Below, one piece after another: positions 21,234 to 29,917 of a DNA stretch of 64,000 nucleotides. The translations under genes were made by a program, and so were the position numbers. The number at the start of each line of letters is the position of its first letter. Within the stretch, counting starts at the first letter, position 1. This stretch comes from Betaproteobacteria bacterium HGW-Betaproteobacteria-9 (lineage in GTDB: Bacteria; Pseudomonadota; Gammaproteobacteria; Burkholderiales; Burkholderiaceae_C), in contig PHCC01000003.1 in NCBI GenBank assembly GCA_002842215.1, positions 124,001 through 188,000 of the forward strand. Direction: 5' to 3'. The notes beneath the pieces were generated by a model. That model was not told where the DNA came from and made no database searches. It worked only from the letters and a program-made list of their open reading frames with translations.

Positions 21234-21348
21234 CCGATCCCGGGCTCTGGCGGCCCCACCGACCCGAGCCCGCCCGTCCGCCAGCGCCGGGCCAGGGCCC
21301 CGCCTGTGGCCTAATAAGGGGTTTTCAACTTTTCTCTCTGGAACCGAC

Positions 21349-21519
21349 ATGGGCAACAAAATCGTCACCGAAGCCGACCGCAAAGCCACCCCCCGTCCCA
21401 CCCCCGTCCCCGGCATGGTCCTGGCTACCCCTGGCCGCGGTCAGCGCGTGAGTCTGGAACGTGGCGTGGCCACCCGTTCGAAGAAGAACCCCGGCAAGCG
21501 CTCCAACAAGGGCGGCTGA
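21349..21519 (+). CDS. Small basic Lys/Arg-rich hypothetical protein (56 aa)
   Basis: ATG at 21349 to TGA at 21517-21519 gives 56 residues, with a C-terminal half dense in Lys/Arg (TRSKKNPGKRSNKGG) and a Pro-rich middle (TPRPTPVPGM). It is followed 33 bases later by a strong Rho-independent terminator, which argues that this is a real transcribed gene. The TAATAAGG stretch at about 21313 could be a -10. I do not recognise a family; the charge suggests nucleic-acid or ribosome binding, which is inference. Confidence 0.6.
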   Translation: MGNKIVTEADRKATPRPTPVPGMVLATPGRGQRVSLERGVATRSKKNPGKRSNKGG

Positions 21520-21551
21520 GCACCGTGCTGTCAGCCCCGGCGGCTGGCTTC

Positions 21552-21587
21552 CAACAAAAAAGGCCCTTTCAGGGCCTTTTTTGTTGG
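21552..21587 (+). terminator. Rho-independent terminator (bidirectional in form)
   Basis: The hairpin AAAAAAGGCCCT-ttc-AGGGCCTTTTTT has a 12-bp stem including A:T flanks and a T-run on both strands. It ends the small basic protein gene on the plus strand and insulates the marR-efflux operon that begins ~90 bp later. Confidence 0.9.
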
Positions 21588-21659
21588 GCGCTCGACAGAC
21601 CGGGTGGGGAGCGGGTGCCGGGTGGGACCAAAACCATTCTTGCCCGCCGGGCGCAATTT

Positions 21660-21694
21660 ATTGCTTGGACAATAATTGCCTAGACATATAAAAT
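21660..21694 (+). promoter_or_regulatory. marR promoter with two overlapping MarR operator candidates
   Basis: A sigma-70-like promoter is visible: TTGGAC (21665-21670), 16 bases, TATAAA (21687-21692). Overlapping it are ATTGCTTGGACAAT (21660-21673), an ATTG...CAAT inverted repeat, and ATTGCCTAGACAT (21675-21687), a near-direct repeat of it. A third related palindrome, ATTGCCTAAGCAAAT, is at 22241-22255. MarR repressors bind such short palindromes, so autorepression is likely. Confidence 0.65.
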
Positions 21695-21725
21695 CCGGTG
21701 CTCTGCCGACCACCTGTCCCAAACC

Positions 21726-22208
21726 ATGCCCCCTTCATCCGCCCCGGTCCAGTTTTACAAAGCCGACGGGTACCGCGCTGAAGACAGCGTTGCGTACCTG
21801 ATGAAACGCATCATGCTGTCGATCCTCCACCAGGCGGACAAGCGGCTGGTGGCGCACGACCTGACCAACGCCCAGTGGCGCCCACTGATGCACATCAAAC
21901 GGAGCGGTCCGGCCACGGTGGCTGAGCTCGCCCGGTCGGGCAACTCGGATGCTGGCGCCATGACCCGCCTGCTCGACCGCCTGGAAAAGAAGGGGTTGTG
22001 CAAGCGCGTGCGCTCGACGGTGGACCGGCGGGTGGTGATGGTCGAGCTGACACCCGAGGGCGAGACAGCCCTCCTGCACGTGCCCGAAGTGTTGTCCGAC
22101 GTGATGAACGCCCACCTCGCCGGCTTTTCCCGCGCCGAATGGCTGGCGCTCCAGTCCTACCTCGTCCGCATGGCCGAAACCGGCGATGCGCTGCGCGACG
22201 CCAACTGA
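21726..22208 (+). CDS. MarR family transcriptional regulator of the downstream efflux operon
   Basis: The 160-residue protein has the MarR winged helix: HTH PATVAELARSGNSDAGAMTRLLDRLEKKG followed by the wing RVRSTVDRRVVMVELT. It begins ~32 bases after a promoter with two palindromic sites and is followed, in the same direction, by outer-membrane factor, EmrA and EmrB genes. The layout matches EmrR/FarR: ligand (often an aromatic acid, uncoupler or fatty acid) releases repression of the pump. Ligand identity is unknown. Confidence 0.92.
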   Translation: MPPSSAPVQFYKADGYRAEDSVAYLMKRIMLSILHQADKRLVAHDLTNAQWRPLMHIKRSGPATVAELARSGNSDAGAMTRLLDRLEKKGLCKRVRSTVDRRVVMVELTPEGETALLHVPEVLSDVMNAHLAGFSRAEWLALQSYLVRMAETGDALRDAN

Positions 22209-22240
22209 TGCCCCCGTTCCATGCTTTTTTCACTCCAATC

Positions 22241-22255
22241 ATTGCCTAAGCAAAT
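22241..22255 (+). promoter_or_regulatory. Third MarR-type palindrome at the start of the efflux gene
   Basis: ATTGCCTAAGCAAAT contains TTGC-ctaa-GCAA, a perfect inverted repeat closely related to the two sites in front of marR. It overlaps the presumed ATG (22254) of the outer-membrane factor gene, so binding here could block read-through transcription from the marR promoter. Confidence 0.55.
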
Positions 22256-23705
22256 GAAGCCTGATCATCTTTCCAGCACGGCCCGAAGGCTGGGCGCCAG
22301 CGCACTGGGTTGTGGCCTGGCCGTGCTGTTGAGCGCCTGCGCCAGCAGCGCGGGGATTCAGCCCGTGGCCCGCCCGCTGGCCGCCGCCGACCTGGGCCTG
22401 GCCCCGGCCGCCTCCCAAGCCTCCGTGGCGGCCGACTGGTGGCAGGCCTGGGGCGACGACACCCTCTCCGGCCTGATCGCGCAGGCGCTGCAGGCGCAGC
22501 CCAGCCTGAAGGTGGCGCAAGCCCGCCTGGCCCGGGCGCAGGCGGCGGTGGACGGCGAGCAGGCCAGCAACGGGCTGCGCGTCACCGGTACCGCCGACAT
22601 CACGCGCCAGCACTTCAGCGCCAACAGCATCTACCCCGCGCCGCTCGGCGGATCGATCCGCACCCTGGCCAATGTGCAGGTCGCTGCCAGCTGGGAGTTC
22701 GACTTCTTTGGTCGCCACCGTGCCGCCATGGACGCAGCCCTGGGCCAGGCGCGCGCCGCCGAGGCCGACCTGCAGGCCGCGCGCAACCTGCTGGCCAGCC
22801 AGGTGGCGCAGACCTACGTGCAGCTCGGCCGCCTGCAGGCCCAGCGGGAGGTGGCGCAGCGCTCGCTCGTTCAGCGCGAGCAGATGCTCGGACTGATTCG
22901 CCAGCGCGTGGACGCTGGCCTCGACAGCCGCGTCGAGCTGCGCCAGGGCGAAGGCGCCTTGCCCGACGCGCGCCAGCAAATCGAACAGCTGGACGAACAG
23001 ATCGCCCTGACCCGCCATGCCCTGGCGGCGCTGGCGGCCCTGCCACCGGACCGGCTGGGGTCGCTCGCGCCGGACCTGAACCGCCTGCACGCCGCCGCGC
23101 TGCCGGCCGCCGTGCCGGCCGATCTGCTGGGCCGCCGCGCCGACGTGAGCGCCGCGCGCTGGCGCATGGAGGCCGCCACCCAGGGCGTCAGCGCGGCCAA
23201 GGCGCAGTTCTATCCGAACGTCAACCTCAGCGCCTTCGCGGGCTTCTCCAGCATCGGGCTGGACCAGTTGCTTGAATCCGGCAGCCGGCAGTACGGCGTC
23301 GGCCCGGCGATCCGCCTGCCGATCTTCGACTCGGGCGCGCTGCGCGCCAACCTGCGCGGGCGCACCGCCGACCTGGACGCGGCCGTCGAGAGCTACAACA
23401 GCACCGTGCTGGAAGCCGTGCGCGACGCGGCCGACCAGATCAGCTCGCTGCGGTCGGTGCAGCGCCAGCAGGCCGAGCAGGCGCAGGCCCAGGCCGCCGC
23501 GGAATCGGCCCACGACATCGCGCTGCAGCGCTACCGTGCGGGCCTGAGCGGCCACCTCACGGCGCTTGGCGCCGAAACCGCCTTGCTCAACCAGCGCCGT
23601 CTGGCGGTGGACCTGCGCGCGCGGGACCTGTCGGCCCGCATTGGCCTGGTGCGCGCCTTGGGCGGCGGTTACACGCCCGACACCCCACCGCTCGCCCACA
23701 GCTGA
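22254..23705 (+). CDS. Outer-membrane efflux lipoprotein, NodT/OprM family
   Basis: A 483-residue protein with lipoprotein signal (LAVLLSAC) followed by the two OEP repeats of TolC-like channels (WWQAWGDDTLSGLIAQAL; ALPAAVPADLLGRRADVSAARW; YRAGLSGHLTALGAE). It forms the outer-membrane channel of a tripartite pump with the EmrA and EmrB proteins encoded next. The start could be 22254 or ATG 22221; neither has a strong ribosome site, and 22254 overlaps the third MarR-type palindrome. Confidence 0.9.
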   Translation: MKPDHLSSTARRLGASALGCGLAVLLSACASSAGIQPVARPLAAADLGLAPAASQASVAADWWQAWGDDTLSGLIAQALQAQPSLKVAQARLARAQAAVDGEQASNGLRVTGTADITRQHFSANSIYPAPLGGSIRTLANVQVAASWEFDFFGRHRAAMDAALGQARAAEADLQAARNLLASQVAQTYVQLGRLQAQREVAQRSLVQREQMLGLIRQRVDAGLDSRVELRQGEGALPDARQQIEQLDEQIALTRHALAALAALPPDRLGSLAPDLNRLHAAALPAAVPADLLGRRADVSAARWRMEAATQGVSAAKAQFYPNVNLSAFAGFSSIGLDQLLESGSRQYGVGPAIRLPIFDSGALRANLRGRTADLDAAVESYNSTVLEAVRDAADQISSLRSVQRQQAEQAQAQAAAESAHDIALQRYRAGLSGHLTALGAETALLNQRRLAVDLRARDLSARIGLVRALGGGYTPDTPPLAHS

Positions 23706-23745
23706 ACCCGAACCTGCACCCCAACGCATTGAAAAGAAACCGCCC

Positions 23746-24969
23746 ATGACCACCGAAAACCCAACCCCCAGCCCCCAAGGCCATCCGGCCCGCAAGAAGG
23801 CCCTCACCGCCGTCGCCGCCGCCGTGGTGCTGGCCGGCATCGGCTACGGTGCCTACTGGGCGCTGGTGCTCAACCACTTCGAATCCACCGACAACGCCTA
23901 TGTGCAGGGCAACGTGGTGCAGCTCACGCCGCAGGCCGCGGGCACGGTGGTGGCGATCAACGCCAACGACACCGACCACGTCAAGGCCGGCCAGTGGTTG
24001 GTGCGCCTGGACCCGGCCGACGCCCGGGTGGCGTTGGAGCAGGCCGAGGCCCAGCTGGCGCAGACGGTGCGCGAGGTGCGCACGCTCTACGCCAACAACC
24101 GCACGCAAGGCGCCCAGATCGCGCTGCGCGAGGCCGATCTGGCCCGCGCACTGAGCGAGCAGGCACGGCTGCAGGACGACGTGAACCGCCGCCAGCCGCT
24201 GGTGGCCACAGGCGCGGTGGGCCGCGAAGAGTTCAACCACGCCACCGCCCAGCTGACCGCGGCGAAGAGCAGCGTGGATGCCGCGCGCTCGGCGGTGCAG
24301 GCCGCTCGCGACCAGTTGGCTTCGAACCAGTCACTCACCGATGGCATCGCCTTTGACCAGCACCCCAGCGTGCAACGCGCTGCGGCGCGCGTGCGCGAGG
24401 CCTACCTGGCGCTCAAGCGCGTGGAACTGCTCGCGCCGGTGGACGGCTACGTGGCGCGGCGCAACGTGCAACTGGGTCAGCGCGTGCAGGCCGGTGCGCC
24501 CCTGCTGTCGGTGATCGCACTCGATCAGGTGTGGGTCGAGGCCAACTTCAAGGAAAGCCAGTTGCAGAAGCTGCGCCTGGGCCAGCCGGTCGAGCTGTTT
24601 GCCGACGTGTACGGCAAGAAGGTGGTCTACCACGGGCAGATTGACGGCCTGGGTGCGGGCACGGGTGCGGCCTTCGCGCTGCTGCCGGCGCAGAACGCCA
24701 CCGGCAACTGGATCAAGGTGGTGCAAAGGGTGCCGGTGCGCATCAAGCTGGACGCGGCCGAGCTGAAGGAGCATCCGCTGCGACTGGGGCTTTCCATGGA
24801 TGCCAAGGTCGACGTGAGCCACACCGAAGGCCGCATGCTGGCCGAGGACACGAGCCGTGCGCAGCCAGTGCAGACCACGGTGTTTGATCAGGACGGCGAC
24901 GAAGCCGATGCGCGCGTGCGCAAGATCATCGCCACCCACGGCGGTGCGCGCCCGGCCAACGGAGCCTGA
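23746..24969 (+). CDS. emrA: EmrA-like membrane fusion protein (HlyD family)
   Basis: The 407-residue product has a short cytoplasmic N-terminus, one membrane anchor (ALTAVAAAVVLAGIGYGAYWAL), and then the EmrA pattern STDNAYVQGNVVQLTPQAAGTV, a long alpha-hairpin, and the barrel-forming APVDGYVARRNVQLGQ and VEANFKESQL. It links EmrB to the outer-membrane factor. It follows that gene by 40 bp and is 2 bp from emrB. Confidence 0.93.
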   Translation: MTTENPTPSPQGHPARKKALTAVAAAVVLAGIGYGAYWALVLNHFESTDNAYVQGNVVQLTPQAAGTVVAINANDTDHVKAGQWLVRLDPADARVALEQAEAQLAQTVREVRTLYANNRTQGAQIALREADLARALSEQARLQDDVNRRQPLVATGAVGREEFNHATAQLTAAKSSVDAARSAVQAARDQLASNQSLTDGIAFDQHPSVQRAAARVREAYLALKRVELLAPVDGYVARRNVQLGQRVQAGAPLLSVIALDQVWVEANFKESQLQKLRLGQPVELFADVYGKKVVYHGQIDGLGAGTGAAFALLPAQNATGNWIKVVQRVPVRIKLDAAELKEHPLRLGLSMDAKVDVSHTEGRMLAEDTSRAQPVQTTVFDQDGDEADARVRKIIATHGGARPANGA

Positions 24970-24971
24970 GC

Positions 24972-26576
24972 ATGTCCACCACCGCTGCCGCGCCGCCGGA
25001 CGCTGCGCCGCTCTCGCCAGCCGCTGCACCGCCCGCGCACCCACCGGCCTTCGCACCCTTGAAGGGCCGCGAACTCGTGCTGGGCACGTTGGCGCTGTCG
25101 CTGGCGACCTTCATGAACGTGCTCGACACCTCCATCGCCAACGTGTCGATACCGGCCATCTCGGGCGACATGGGCGTGAGCCCGGCGCAGGGCACCTGGG
25201 TCATCACCTCGTTCGCCGTGGCCAACGCGATTTCGGTGCCGCTCACCGGCTGGCTCACGCAGCGCTTTGGTCAGGTGCGCCTGTTCACCATGAGCGTGCT
25301 GCTGTTCGTGGTCGCGTCGTGGCTGTGTGGCCTGGCCCCCAACATCGAATTGCTGATCGCCTTCCGCGTTTTGCAGGGTCTGGTGGCCGGGCCGATGATT
25401 CCGCTCTCGCAGACCCTGCTGCTGGCGAGTTACCCGCCCGCCAAGGCCGGCATGGCCATGGCGATGTGGGGCATGACGGTGCTGGTGGCGCCAGTGGCCG
25501 GGCCGCTTCTGGGCGGCTGGATCACCGACAACATTTCGTGGCCCTGGATTTTCTACATCAACGTTCCGGTGGGCATCTTCGCCGCGGCGCTCACCTGGTC
25601 GATCTACCACAAGCGCGACCCCGGTCCGCGCCGCGTGCCGCTGGACGTGATCGGTCTGGTCCTGCTGGTGCTGTTCGTCGGCGCGATGCAGATCATGATC
25701 GACAAAGGCAAGGAGCTGGACTGGTTCCAGTCGGGTGAGATCATTACGCTGGCGGTGGTGTCCACCGTGAGCTTTCTGTTTTTCCTGGCCTGGGAACTGA
25801 CCGACAAGCACCCCATCGTGGACCTGCGCCTGTTCGCACGGCGCAACTTCCTGATGGGCACGATGTCGTTGTCCATCGCCTACGGCCTGTTCTTCGGCAA
25901 CGTGGTGCTGCTGCCCCTGTGGCTGCAGCAGTACATGGGCTACACGGCGACCTGGGCGGGGCTGGCCACCGCGCCGGTGGGCCTGCTGGCGATCGTGCTG
26001 TCGCCCTGGGTGGGCAAGAACGTGAGCCGCATCGATCCGCGCAAGCTCGCCACGGTGGCCTTCGTGGGGTTTGGCGCGGTGCTCTGGATGCGCTCGCACT
26101 TCAACACGCAGGCCGATTTCACGACCATCCTGATCCCGACCCTGCTGCAGGGCGCAGCCATGGCCTTCTTCTTCATCCCGTTGCAGGCCATCGTGTTCTC
26201 GGGCCTGCGGCCGGACCAGATGCCCTCCGCCGCGGGCTTGTCGAACTTCGTTCGCATCACTGCGGGCGCTGTGGGCACTTCGCTGTTCACCACGTTGTGG
26301 GAGAGCCGTGCGGCGCTGCACCATGCCCAACTGTCCGAAGCCATCAACGACGGCAGCGCCGCGGCGGTGGGCACCATCGCGCAGTTCATGGCCAGTGGCA
26401 TGAGCCGCGAGCAGGCGCTCTTCACCATCAACCGCAGCCTGGACCAGCAGGCCTACACGCTCGCCGTGACCGATTTGTTCTATCTGTCGGCGGCCCTCTT
26501 CTTCGCGCTGGTCGGCGTGATCTGGCTGTCCAGACCCACACGCGGTGCCGCAGGTGGCGGGGGCGGCGCGCACTGA
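24972..26576 (+). CDS. emrB: EmrB-like DHA2 family drug:H+ antiporter (MFS, 14 TM)
   Basis: The 534-residue protein has about 14 membrane helices and the DHA2 signatures: FMNVLDTSIANVSIPAIS near the start, TGWLTQRFGQVRLF (motif A) and GPLLGGWITDNISWPWIFYINVPVG (motif C). It exports hydrophobic compounds in exchange for protons as part of the EmrAB-OMF pump. Its N-terminal ~25 residues are Ala/Pro-rich. It is the last gene of the MarR-controlled operon and converges with the methyltransferase gene. Confidence 0.94.
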   Translation: MSTTAAAPPDAAPLSPAAAPPAHPPAFAPLKGRELVLGTLALSLATFMNVLDTSIANVSIPAISGDMGVSPAQGTWVITSFAVANAISVPLTGWLTQRFGQVRLFTMSVLLFVVASWLCGLAPNIELLIAFRVLQGLVAGPMIPLSQTLLLASYPPAKAGMAMAMWGMTVLVAPVAGPLLGGWITDNISWPWIFYINVPVGIFAAALTWSIYHKRDPGPRRVPLDVIGLVLLVLFVGAMQIMIDKGKELDWFQSGEIITLAVVSTVSFLFFLAWELTDKHPIVDLRLFARRNFLMGTMSLSIAYGLFFGNVVLLPLWLQQYMGYTATWAGLATAPVGLLAIVLSPWVGKNVSRIDPRKLATVAFVGFGAVLWMRSHFNTQADFTTILIPTLLQGAAMAFFFIPLQAIVFSGLRPDQMPSAAGLSNFVRITAGAVGTSLFTTLWESRAALHHAQLSEAINDGSAAAVGTIAQFMASGMSREQALFTINRSLDQQAYTLAVTDLFYLSAALFFALVGVIWLSRPTRGAAGGGGGAH

Positions 26577-26624
26577 AGCCGGCCTGACAGTGCCTGGGGT
26601 TGCACAGGCTCCCCGCGACAGGTT

Positions 26625-27287
26625 TCAGTGTCTGAAGCTGAGGAAGCGGCCCTTGTAGGCCTCGCCGCCCTCCAGCGTCTTGTCCGCCGTGCGCATGGTC
26701 AGGCGGTAGCCCAGCGCCGCCATTTCGCGGCAGAAGGCGCTGCGGTTGCTGCGGTCCGGGTCCACGATGATGATTTCGGCGCCCAGCGCGGCGTGCTGGT
26801 CGATGAACCGCGCGAGCTGGGCCGGCTGCTGGCGTTCGTAGAGCACGTCGCTGCCGATGATGAGGTCGAAGCGGCCCAGTCCGCTGGCGCCACTGGCGTC
26901 GTCGAGCGCCCAGTTGCCGGGCTTGTAGGGCAGCGGGCCCAGGTCGTTGGCGAGCAGGTTTTGCTGCAGGAAGGCCTCGGTCAGCGGGTGCCAGTCGGTC
27001 ACGGTCACATCGCCGGCCCGCCGGTGGATCACCAGGCTGGCCAGCGCCAGGCCGGCGCCGATCTCCAGGATGCGTTTGCCTTCGATGGCGTGGCTGTGCA
27101 TGGCCAGTGCGAGCACGCGCGCCGAGGGCCAGACCTGGCCAAACAGCGGCCAGCCCGAGGCGCCCATGCCCGCGTCTTCGGCGCTGCCTTGCGGATCAGC
27201 GTATTGCTGGTTGTCGAGCAGGGAGCGGACGTCGTAGTCCAGTCCACCGATGTTGACGGTCTGTTGACGGACCTCGTAGCCGGGCAT
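26625..27287 (-). CDS. Class I SAM-dependent methyltransferase (METTL21/Nnt1-like)
   Basis: The 220-residue enzyme has motif I EIGAGLALASLV (SAM binding), the GxxxWP feature WPLFGQVWPSARVLA of the METTL21/Nnt1 group, and the DVLYE motif after motif II. Eukaryotic relatives methylate protein lysines; bacterial ones are mostly uncharacterised. It is a single gene, divergent from the effector cassette and convergent with emrB. Confidence 0.82.
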   Translation of the reverse strand: MPGYEVRQQTVNIGGLDYDVRSLLDNQQYADPQGSAEDAGMGASGWPLFGQVWPSARVLALAMHSHAIEGKRILEIGAGLALASLVIHRRAGDVTVTDWHPLTEAFLQQNLLANDLGPLPYKPGNWALDDASGASGLGRFDLIIGSDVLYERQQPAQLARFIDQHAALGAEIIIVDPDRSNRSAFCREMAALGYRLTMRTADKTLEGGEAYKGRFLSFRH

Positions 27288-27515
27288 GGGGTGTTCTCTT
27301 CATGGTGCGTGGGCGTGTGAAACGGTTCTGGTCGAACGGGCACAGCGCTTCCATGGGCACCATGGGCAGGGGCATGCGGGGCCGAGGAGGCAATCTCGCG
27401 GGTGGGCCGTGCAATGGCTGCCGGCCCGGACCACGGTAACACAGGGGGTGGATGCGCAGTGTATTGAAATCTTTCGATGTATATTCCACCGGCATATTGC
27501 AGGGAGCGAACACAC

Positions 27516-28098
27516 ATGACACGACCACATCGGTGGATCACCACCTTGAGTCTGTGCCTGCTGGCGGGGCTGGTGCAGACCGGCTGCTCGACGGCGGCGC
27601 AAGCCGTTGACCAGGCCCACATCAGCAGCCAGCAGCGCGACTTCGACAAGCAGACCGGCATCCTGCGCCAGCACATGCAGGCGCTGCAGGCGCGTGGCGA
27701 TCCGCTGGGCGACTACTACTACGCGCTGGCGAATTCGGACGGCTGGATCCACGACGTCACCGACCCGAAAGGTGGCGATGGACGAGCCCATCCCTGGACA
27801 ACTGGACGACGGCCAAGGGCCGGGGCGGGATCTGGCGCAGTGGGAGCGTGGTTTGGCGCAGTTGCTGCCGCTGCTGCAGCAGCAATGCAGCGCCCGGCGG
27901 CTGGTGCTCGATATGGGCAAGCCACAGGTGGCTTATTACTCCATTGCCTACAAGGTTTGGCCTCATTTTCGAGACGGCTACTACCGGTACAACAGCGATG
28001 GCAGTCGCACCTTGTTGCGCGATCCGGAGCGCCAGAAGGTCTGGGAATCCATTCACAGGAGCTGTCCCATTCCCCAGGACGAATGGTTGCACGAATGA
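27516..28098 (+). pseudogene. Lipoprotein gene split by a frameshift (possible immunity protein of the effector cassette)
   Basis: A good start (ATG 27516, AGGGAG upstream) opens a lipoprotein with signal CLLAGLVQTGC. It stays coding-like up to about 27770 (RGDPLGDYYYALANSDGWIHDVTDPK). The continuation is in another frame, from about 27770 to the stop at 28096-28098 (DEPIPGQLDDGQGPG ... HRSCPIPQDEWLHE). The first frame continues without similarity. Either one ~190-residue gene has a frameshift near 27770, or a second gene restarts at ATG 27778 behind AAAGGTGG. It precedes the lipase effector by 9 bp, the position and lipoprotein nature expected for an immunity protein. Confidence 0.55.
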
Positions 28099-28107
28099 GG
28101 TGTTCTT

Positions 28108-29802
28108 ATGGACCAAAGACCACCGAACCAAGTCGTACCACCCGTCAATGCGCTCAATGCGCTCAATGCGGCCATCGGCATGAGATTGGCGTATTGGGCC
28201 TATGAACACAAAGACGTCCAGGTCGCGGAGAAGGTAGCCCGGTATCCGGTTTCTTGGGAGCATGCAAAACTTGGCAAACACCTCCCGGCCGATTGGCCCG
28301 TTGCCCGACAGGATGCCGAAGGCCGCTTGTTTCCCGGCAGCCCTGAAGGCTGGAACACCCAGCACAACGCCGATGGCAAGCTGGAGAACCAGTTCAAGGT
28401 CTCCATCAACACCGAAACCCGGCAAATCAGCTTCGACTTCAAAGGCTCCGACGCCTGGAGCAACTGGAAGTCCGACCTGGGCAACGCTGGCGCCAGCGAG
28501 TTCGCCAAGATCCAGGAACAGGCGCAACGGGCTTTCGAAGCCCTCAAGAACGACGAGCGCTACAAAGACTACCGTTTCGCCGCCACCGGCCACAGCCTGG
28601 GTGGCGGCATGGCGCAGAGCTTCGCGCTGCGGAACAACACCGACGCGTACGTCTACAACAGCCTGCCCATCGCCCGCGAAACCATCCGTGGCGACTACTT
28701 CAAGGACGCGGGTGGTTATGACAGGGCGCTGGAGCGCTACCAGGCCTCGGGCCGGCAGGTGCACGACGTGCGCACGCCCAACGACGTCGCCACCTACAAC
28801 TACGAAGGGGTGTGGCAGGGCCAGTACCTCAGTCGCCGCATGGGGCAGGAGCCCACGGTCTTGCCGGGCCCGTCCGTGCCCAACTTCCTCAAGACCGCGA
28901 TCATGCTCAGCGGCAGTGGCACGCTGGTGGCCGGTGCGATCATGGGGCAGGACCACGCCAACCAGGCGCTGTTCAATGCCCAGCAAGGCCTGTCGGTGAA
29001 TGCCCAGGGCCGCTACCGCATTCCCGAAGGCCATGCCGACTTCGCCCGGGTGCCACCCGAAGCGCGCCAGCTGTTCGCCCGGCTGGGCGCGTCGCCGGTG
29101 AGCAAGGCCAGTTGTGTGGCGGTCAGCGACGACGTTTCGCCGTTCGACCGCTTTCACATCCAGCACGAAGACGGCAGCCAGGCGCACATCGCGGTCAATC
29201 CCCGTTCGGGTGACATCGAGATCGACCACTACGACAAGCACGGGCAACGCACCCTGATCGAGATGAACGGTCGCCGTGCGCAGCCGGCCCGCGTCACCCC
29301 GTTCGACGCTGAGGGCCATCCCCTCAAGACCGAGACCGTGGCCATGCGGGAAGGTGCACCCTCCAACGGGCATGAACCGACCCGAGTGGCCCAAGCCGGA
29401 CACCAGAAACCAGCGACCGATGCCGCTCCCGCGTTGAACCCGGCGCAGCAGGCACAGTACGTGCGGGCCCATCAGCAGACGGGCGAAGCGCTGCAGCGCC
29501 ATGGCCTGAACCCTGCCCAGGTGGGGCAGGTCTGCGCGGCGGCGGTGGCGCACTGTGCACGCGTGGCGCAGGGTGAGCCCGAGCGCTTCCTGGTGAGCAA
29601 GGACGGGCAGCGCCTGGCGGTGATGCACGAGGGGCACCTCCTGAGCGAGATGCCCATCGCCCCGGCGCTGGCACGCAGCACCGAAGCGCATCTGGCGCAA
29701 GCGGCGCAGCCGCGCGAGACGCCCCTGGCGGTGAACGAACAGGCCCAGGCGAACCAGCACGTAGCTTCAGCGCCGCAGACCCCGGCGCCCTTGCGGGTCT
29801 GA
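28108..29802 (+). CDS. Lipase-type (class 3) antibacterial effector candidate with XVIPCD-like C-terminus
   Basis: The 564-residue protein has no signal peptide. Residues ~95-260 form a class 3 lipase-like alpha/beta hydrolase: FKGSDAWSNWKSDLG, nucleophile S163 in GHSLGG, then VRTPNDVATY carrying a likely catalytic Asp. Residues ~440-545 (LNPAQQAQYVRAHQQTGEALQRHG, FLVSKDGQRLAV, then IAPALARSTEAHLAQ) resemble XVIPCD, the C-terminal recruitment domain of Xanthomonadales T4SS killing effectors, and are Gln/Ala-rich. Lipoprotein genes on both sides fit an effector-immunity cassette. Phospholipase activity is inferred, and a T6SS Tle role is the alternative. Confidence 0.68.
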   Translation: MDQRPPNQVVPPVNALNALNAAIGMRLAYWAYEHKDVQVAEKVARYPVSWEHAKLGKHLPADWPVARQDAEGRLFPGSPEGWNTQHNADGKLENQFKVSINTETRQISFDFKGSDAWSNWKSDLGNAGASEFAKIQEQAQRAFEALKNDERYKDYRFAATGHSLGGGMAQSFALRNNTDAYVYNSLPIARETIRGDYFKDAGGYDRALERYQASGRQVHDVRTPNDVATYNYEGVWQGQYLSRRMGQEPTVLPGPSVPNFLKTAIMLSGSGTLVAGAIMGQDHANQALFNAQQGLSVNAQGRYRIPEGHADFARVPPEARQLFARLGASPVSKASCVAVSDDVSPFDRFHIQHEDGSQAHIAVNPRSGDIEIDHYDKHGQRTLIEMNGRRAQPARVTPFDAEGHPLKTETVAMREGAPSNGHEPTRVAQAGHQKPATDAAPALNPAQQAQYVRAHQQTGEALQRHGLNPAQVGQVCAAAVAHCARVAQGEPERFLVSKDGQRLAVMHEGHLLSEMPIAPALARSTEAHLAQAAQPRETPLAVNEQAQANQHVASAPQTPAPLRV

Positions 29803-29917
29803 GGAGCGGGCGACCCGGTCGATTCGATCGCAACGGGTTCCGCGGGCACTGGAACTGCCGTGTTCGCACTGAATGACAGAATTTTTCTCAATGATCGCTG
29901 ATACAAAAGGAGGATAT

